DNA from: Streptomyces albus subsp. albus
GTDB taxonomy: Bacteria; Actinomycetota; Actinomycetes; Streptomycetales; Streptomycetaceae
Reading direction: 5' to 3'
DNA: 64,000 bases
Assembly: GCF_000719865.1 (NCBI RefSeq)
Contig: NZ_JOID01000008.1
Span: 1 to 64,000, forward strand
In this document: positions 59,658 to 64,000 of the stretch, piece after piece
How positions within the stretch are numbered: position 1 is the stretch's first letter
How the letters are laid out: every line of letters begins with the position of its first letter
Notes under the pieces: model-generated
Told to the model about the DNA's origin: nothing
Database searches by the model: none
What the model saw: the letters and a program-made list of their open reading frames with translations, nothing else
Translations under genes and position numbers: made by a program

Positions 59658-61112
59658 ATGCGAAAGGACAGCGGGAGCGGCGACAACGGTGACCAGGGCG
59701 TGCGCGCCGCCGGCGGACGGAGCGTCCCACCGGGTCCGCGCCTGCGCCGGGCCCGGCTGGGGACTTTCGCGTATTTCGCGCTCAACGGGTTCGTCATGGG
59801 CGTCTGGGTGGTGCACATCCCGTCCATCGAGGACAGGGCGGGCATCTCCCACGCCGTGCTCGGCTGGCTGCTGCTGTGCCTGGGCGCCGGGGCGGTCGCG
59901 GGCCTGCGGCTCGGGGGCTCGCTGAGCGACCGGTTCGGCAGTCACCGCACGCTGCCGGTGGCCGGGGTGCTGTGCAGCGGCTCGCTCCTGCTGCCGGGTC
60001 TGGCGGAGAACGTCTGGGCGCTGGGCGTCGCCGTGGTCGTCTTCGGCTTCGGCAACGGCTGTATGGACGTCAGCATGAACACCCACGCGGTGAGCGTCGA
60101 ACGCGGCTACGGCCGGCCCGTCATGTCGGCCTTCCACGCTGTGTTCTCGGTCGGCGGGGTCCTCGCGGCCCTGGTCGGCGCCCGCACCATCAGCTGGGAC
60201 TGGAGCGTGCCCCTCACCCTGGGCTGTATCGGCGGGCTCTGCGCGGTCGCCTCGGTGCTCGTCGCGCCGACCCTGCTGCGGCCCGGGACACTCAGCGCGG
60301 CGGAGGCAACGGCCGGGGGCCCCGGCCCGGAGGCGGCCGGGGCGCGGGAGGCGGCGCCCGCACTGGACGTGCCCGCACGGGAGGTGCCCGCACTGGACGT
60401 GCCCGTACCGGGAGAGGGCGCACGGCAGGACGGCGCACGGGAAGAGGCCCCGAAGGCGGCCCTGCCCCAGCAGCCCGCGCCCGTCGCGGAGTCGGTCCCC
60501 GCGCCGGCGGCCAAGCGGCGCCCGCCCCGCCGCGTGTGGGCGCTGGCCCTGCTGGCCCTGATCCTGATGCTCAGCGAGGGGGTGGCCTACGACTGGAGCG
60601 TGCTGCACGTGCAGACCGTGCTGGACGCCCCCGCCGCCACGGCCGCCCTGGCATACGGCGCCTTCGCCACGGCGATGACCGCCGGACGGCTGTCGGCGGA
60701 CCGGATCGCGGCCCGGTTCGGTCCCGTCTTCGTGGTCCGGTACGGGGCCGGCCTGGCGGCGGCCGGGCTGACGGCGGTCGCGCTGTCGCCGTGGGTGCCG
60801 CTCGCCCTGGTGGGCTGGACGGTCTTCGGTCTCGGGCTGTCCGGCTGCGTCCCGCAGTTCTTCAGCGCGGCGGGCCATGCGGACGCGGAGGCCTCCGGCG
60901 CCAACGTCTCCCGGGTGGCGGGCCTCGGCTATCTCGGCATGCTGGCCGGGCCCGCGATCATCGGGCCGATGACGGCGTTCATGCCGCTGAACATGACGTT
61001 CTTCCTGCCGGTGGCCTTCTGCGTGACGGCGGTCTTCACCGCGGGCATCCTCCGCCCGCCGGCCCCCGTCCCGGCCACCGGGACCGCCGCACCGGCCCGG
61101 ACCCGGGCCTGA
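59658..61112 (+). CDS. MFS transporter, 484 aa
   Basis: Twelve-helix layout: LGTFAYFALNGFVMGVWVVH, the motif-A-like loop GGSLSDRFGSHRTLPVAG, and a second-half counterpart AGRLSADRIAARFGPVFVVR. A Pro/Ala linker of about 75 residues with imperfect repeats (APALDVPAREVPALDVPVPG) splits the two six-helix halves. The AAAG-type DHA12-like branch is likely (MDVSMNTHAVSVERGYGRP, SAFHAVFSVGG, related to FucP/YbjJ). The substrate is unknown. I chose the ATG at 59658, with no ribosome site but a -10 box nearby. Confidence 0.85.
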   Translation: MRKDSGSGDNGDQGVRAAGGRSVPPGPRLRRARLGTFAYFALNGFVMGVWVVHIPSIEDRAGISHAVLGWLLLCLGAGAVAGLRLGGSLSDRFGSHRTLPVAGVLCSGSLLLPGLAENVWALGVAVVVFGFGNGCMDVSMNTHAVSVERGYGRPVMSAFHAVFSVGGVLAALVGARTISWDWSVPLTLGCIGGLCAVASVLVAPTLLRPGTLSAAEATAGGPGPEAAGAREAAPALDVPAREVPALDVPVPGEGARQDGAREEAPKAALPQQPAPVAESVPAPAAKRRPPRRVWALALLALILMLSEGVAYDWSVLHVQTVLDAPAATAALAYGAFATAMTAGRLSADRIAARFGPVFVVRYGAGLAAAGLTAVALSPWVPLALVGWTVFGLGLSGCVPQFFSAAGHADAEASGANVSRVAGLGYLGMLAGPAIIGPMTAFMPLNMTFFLPVAFCVTAVFTAGILRPPAPVPATGTAAPARTRA

Positions 61113-61201
61113 CGGAACGGCCGGGAACCCGGGACCGGAACCCGGGACGTCCGGGACCTGTGGACGATGCCGCGGCCGCCCCGGACGGGCAGACTGCGAG
61201 C

Positions 61202-62182
61202 ATGGCCGTGGCAATGGTGGACGTGAACGGGCTGCGCAAGGTGTACGCGGGCAGACCCGTCGTGGACGGGGTGTCCTTCGCCGTCGAGGAGGGCGAGATC
61301 TTCGGCATCCTCGGCCCCAACGGCGCGGGCAAGACCACGACCGTCGAGTGCGTGGAGGGCCTGCGGACGCCCGACGGCGGCACCGTCCGCGTCGCGGGGC
61401 TCGACCCGGTGGCCGACCACGACGAGATCACCCGCATCCTCGGCGCGCAGCTCCAGGAGAGCGAGCTCCAGGCGAAACTCACCGTCCGGGAGGCCCTGGA
61501 GCTCTACAGCTCCTTCTACCGGGCACCGGCGGACTGGCGACTGCTCGGCGAACGGCTCGGCCTCACCGCCCACTTGGACGCCCGGTTCGAAAAGCTGTCC
61601 GGGGGCCAGAAGCAGCGGCTGTTCATCGCCCTCGCGCTGATCGGCAATCCCCGCATCGTCGTCCTCGACGAGCTGACCGCCGGACTCGACCCGCGCGGAC
61701 GGCGCGACACCTGGTCCCTGATCGAGGACGTCCGCGACGCGGGCGTGACGGTCCTGCTCGTCACCCACTTCATGGAGGAGGCGCAGCGGCTGTGCGACCG
61801 GGTGGCGGTGATCGACCGGGGCCGGCTCGTCGCGCTGGACACCCCGTCGGAGCTGATCCGGCACGCCGCCAACGCGACCCTCATCTCCTTCACCCCCTCG
61901 CGGCCGGTCGGCCACGGGACGCTGGGCGCGCTGCCGGGAGCCGCGTCCGTCACGGAGAAGGCCGGCCGGATCACGATCGGCGGGACGGACGAGACCGTGA
62001 ACGCCGTGATCGCGCTGCTCGTCCGGGAGGACATCACCGCGGAGCGGCTGCGCGTCGTGGACGCCACACTCGACGACGCCTTCCTCGACCTCACCGGACG
62101 GCGCCGGGAACCCGGCCCGGCCGGCCCGGCCGACGGGTCCGTCACGTCCGGTTCAGCCGCCGCCTCCGAGGGAGCGCAGTGA
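61202..62182 (+). CDS. ABC transporter ATPase (exporter type), 326 aa
   Basis: Walker A GILGPNGAGKTTTVECVEGL, signature LSGGQKQRLFIALALIGNP, Walker B RIVVLDELTAGLDP and the switch histidine in VLLVTHFMEEAQ are all present. It is of the DrrA/CcmA-like exporter type. The C-terminal tail after residue 300 is Pro/Gly/Ser-rich. The permease gene starts 2 bases after its stop. Confidence 0.93.
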   Translation: MAVAMVDVNGLRKVYAGRPVVDGVSFAVEEGEIFGILGPNGAGKTTTVECVEGLRTPDGGTVRVAGLDPVADHDEITRILGAQLQESELQAKLTVREALELYSSFYRAPADWRLLGERLGLTAHLDARFEKLSGGQKQRLFIALALIGNPRIVVLDELTAGLDPRGRRDTWSLIEDVRDAGVTVLLVTHFMEEAQRLCDRVAVIDRGRLVALDTPSELIRHAANATLISFTPSRPVGHGTLGALPGAASVTEKAGRITIGGTDETVNAVIALLVREDITAERLRVVDATLDDAFLDLTGRRREPGPAGPADGSVTSGSAAASEGAQ

Positions 62183-62183
62183 G

Positions 62184-62984
62184 ATGCCCCTGCCCGCAGC
62201 ACCGTCCGGCGCGTTGTCCCGCGCCCTGTCCCGCACCTCGTCCGGGACCGTGTCCCTCGCCGTCCTGAAGGCCGAGGCGCGGCTCTTCCGCCGGGAGCCC
62301 GGGGCGATCTTCTGGATCATCGCCTTCCCGACGATGCTGCTCGTCATCCTCGGCCTCATCCCGGATTTCCGCAGGCCCGGCGAGGGCCTCGGCGGGCTGC
62401 GCGTCATCGACCTGTACGTCCCGACGGTCGTCCTGCTGTCGACCATCACGGCGGGGCTGCAGAGCATGCCGTCCGTGCTCACCGGCTACCGCGAACGGGG
62501 CATCCTGCGCCGGCTCTCCACCACGCCGGCCCGCCCCGTGAGCCTGCTGCTGGCCCAGATCACCGTGCACTTCGGCGCGATCCTCGTCGCGGCCGCCGTC
62601 GCCCTGGTCGTCGGGCGGACCGCCTACGGCGTCGCCTTCCCGCGGCAGCCGTTCGGCTATGCCCTGGGATTCGGCATCGCGACGCTCAGCGCGCTCGCCC
62701 TGGGCACCGTCATCTCGGCGGTCTCGCCCAGCACCAAGATCTCGAACGTCCTGGGGTCGCTGGTCTTCTTCCCCGCGATGTTCACGGCGGGCGTCTGGAT
62801 TCCGGTGCAGGTCATGCCCGGGACGCTGCGGACGGTCGTCGAGTTCACCCCGCTGGGCTCGGCGGCCCAGGCCCTCGGCCAGGCCTCGGCCGGGAACTGG
62901 CCGGACTGGACGCACCTCGGGATCAGCGCCCTGTGGGCCGTCGTCCTGGTCACCGCCGCGGCCCGCTGGTTCCGCTGGGAGTGA
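62184..62984 (+). CDS. ABC-2 type exporter permease, 266 aa
   Basis: After a short polar N-terminus come six hydrophobic segments: IFWIIAFPTMLLVILGLIPD, VPTVVLLSTITAGLQSMPSV, FGAILVAAAVALVVGR, GYALGFGIATLSALALGTVI, VLGSLVFFPAMFTAGVWIPV and GISALWAVVLVTAAARW. The conserved GILRRLSTTPARP cytoplasmic loop is present. With the ATPase it forms a complete exporter. The 3' end overlaps the convergent regulator by 35 bp. Confidence 0.9.
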   Translation: MPLPAAPSGALSRALSRTSSGTVSLAVLKAEARLFRREPGAIFWIIAFPTMLLVILGLIPDFRRPGEGLGGLRVIDLYVPTVVLLSTITAGLQSMPSVLTGYRERGILRRLSTTPARPVSLLLAQITVHFGAILVAAAVALVVGRTAYGVAFPRQPFGYALGFGIATLSALALGTVISAVSPSTKISNVLGSLVFFPAMFTAGVWIPVQVMPGTLRTVVEFTPLGSAAQALGQASAGNWPDWTHLGISALWAVVLVTAAARWFRWE

Positions 62985-64000
62985 CGGCCGGGGCGGGACG
63001 CGGCCGGGCACCCGCGCCCGGGCGGGCTCCGGGGGCGTCCCGGCCGGCGTGCGGAGCGGCGGACGCCTCCCGGTAGACGTGCGGGGCGACGCCCGTGACC
63101 TTGCGGAAGACCCGGCTGAAGTAGGCCCGGTCGTGGAAGCCGACGGCGCGGGCGATCGTCTGCACGCTGTCGTCGCTCTGCCGCAGCCGCTCCTTGGCGC
63201 GCTGGACGCGCAGCCGGGTGAGGTAGTCCCAGAGGGTCAGGCCGAGTTCGCGGTGGAAGAGGCGGCCGAGGTGGTTCTCGCTGACCCCGGCCGCGCGGGC
63301 CATCTGGCGGCGGGACAGCGGACGCCGGTAATGCTGCTCGATGTACGCCAGGGCGTGCCGTACGGGCGCGTGGGCGCGGTGCGCGCCCGGGTCGCCGCGG
63401 CGCGTCATCCGGGTCAGCAGGCCGGCGGTCTCCTCCTCGGTCAGGATGTCCCGGCCCAGCAGCATCAGCGCGGGATGCGGCTCGGCACGGCGCACGTCGT
63501 CGCGGGTGAAGCCGCGGTCGCTGAGCATCAGGACGGGGACGGCCGGCTGTTCCTGTCCGCCTTCCCGTCCGCGTTCCTGGCTCGCGATCTCGTACATCCG
63601 CTCGACGATGTCGAAGCCGTCCATGTCGGCGGGTTCGCGCGGGACGACGAGCAGGCAGGGCACGTCCTCCGCGAACAGCGCGAGCGCCGCCGTGCCGTCG
63701 GCCGCCGTGCGGACCGGGTGCCCGGGCAGCGCTCCGCCGAGCAGCCTCCGGAACCGCTCGCGGGACGCGGCGTCGCCGTCCACGACGACCACCGGGTCGG
63801 CCAGTCCGGGCGGACGCAGGGTGCGCAGGGCCTCGGCGAGATCGCGGCCGGCGACCGGGCCGTAGAGCAGGAACGGCGTGTGGCGGAGCGCGGGGTGGTC
63901 GTGCAGCCGCTGGACGGCGGACCACTCCTGCGGGCCGGGCCGGTCCGTGTCCCAGGCGACGGCCGCCGGGAGGGGAGCGGGGCCGGGAGCGGGGCCGGGA
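62950..64000 (-). CDS. Receiver-like AraC-family regulator, 5' end outside the window
   Basis: The frame continues open to the right edge, so the start is missing. The visible part has, in order, a segment AAVAWDTDRPGPQEWSAVQR and PFLLYGPVAGRDLAEALRTL, a receiver-like domain (VVVVDGDAASRERFRRLLGG), and an AraC-type pair of HTHs (RRQMARAAGVSENHLGRLFH and VQTIARAVGFHDRAYFSRVF). A Pro/Arg-rich tail follows. The layout fits hybrid regulators with substrate-binding sensor domains upstream. The aspartate normally phosphorylated is not conserved in an obvious way. Confidence 0.78.
   Translation of the reverse strand, partial: PGPAPGPAPLPAAVAWDTDRPGPQEWSAVQRLHDHPALRHTPFLLYGPVAGRDLAEALRTLRPPGLADPVVVVDGDAASRERFRRLLGGALPGHPVRTAADGTAALALFAEDVPCLLVVPREPADMDGFDIVERMYEIASQERGREGGQEQPAVPVLMLSDRGFTRDDVRRAEPHPALMLLGRDILTEEETAGLLTRMTRRGDPGAHRAHAPVRHALAYIEQHYRRPLSRRQMARAAGVSENHLGRLFHRELGLTLWDYLTRLRVQRAKERLRQSDDSVQTIARAVGFHDRAYFSRVFRKVTGVAPHVYREASAAPHAGRDAPGARPGAGARPRPAPAVTPSGTSGPRR

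Overview
The window is from a high-GC actinomycete, almost certainly a Streptomyces chromosome. The signs are the third-position GC of every real gene, frequent GTG starts, overlapping ATGA/GTGA gene junctions, NarL-type and OmpR-type two-component pairs, a class F sortase next to an ECF sigma factor, and many secreted proteins with actinobacterial signal peptides. There is no rRNA operon, CRISPR array, transposase or integrase gene.

Region 1 (1-6.3 kb) is an integration hotspot at a tRNA-Gly(CCC) gene. The 3' half of the tRNA is repeated twice more downstream (3089-3133 and 5233-5277). Each copy is followed by a rho-independent-type hairpin, which delimits two small tandem segments of about 2.5 and 2.1 kb. 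These segments have no recombinase. They carry decayed or compact defence and toxin-antitoxin genes: a VapBC-like pair whose PIN toxin has an in-frame TAG, an ApeA-like antiphage gene reduced to N- and C-terminal (HEPN) pieces, and a DUF6247-like/RelE-like pair. A degenerate 3' piece of a tRNA-Ser gene lies in the second segment. Orphan XRE and ribbon-helix-helix antitoxin-like genes follow.

Region 2 (6.3-21 kb) has an exonuclease-BRCT-TerD fusion, an alcohol dehydrogenase with a MerR regulator, a secreted beta-propeller, an unusual NarL-type kinase that looks like two kinases fused with a degenerate second half, an MMPL exporter and an OmpR-type two-component system.

Region 3 (21-24.2 kb) has a split YeeE/YedE sulfur transporter and two small Cys-rich proteins around an array of three ATACCCC/GGGGTAT-like operators. 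An orphan peptide with a double-glycine leader follows.

Region 4 (24.6-49.7 kb) is ordinary accessory chromosome: a TetR-flavin monooxygenase pair, GH5 cellulase, erythromycin-esterase-like protein, PhoX-like phosphatase, DUF3048 lipoprotein, DD-carboxypeptidase, AraC regulator, metallo-beta-lactamase-fold hydrolase, sigma/anti-sigma pair, class F sortase with a DUF4397 surface protein, an FMN-binding/ferric-reductase electron-transfer pair, PGRP amidase, FG-GAP protein, minimal GntR regulators, and a DapA-family enzyme with a divergent LysR regulator.

Region 5 (49.8-58.4 kb) is a reactive-sulfur module: DsrE-like, TusE/DsrC-like, sulfide:quinone oxidoreductase-like, peroxiredoxin, a His-rich small protein coupled to a cysteine-desulfurase-like enzyme, thioredoxin, a copper monooxygenase-like secreted protein and DoxX. 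Three of its promoters carry the same operator type as the YedE locus, which suggests one persulfide-type (CsoR/CstR) regulon split over two loci about 28 kb apart. Region 6 (58.7-64 kb) has a secreted low-complexity protein, an MFS transporter, an ABC exporter and a partial receiver/AraC regulator that runs off the right edge.
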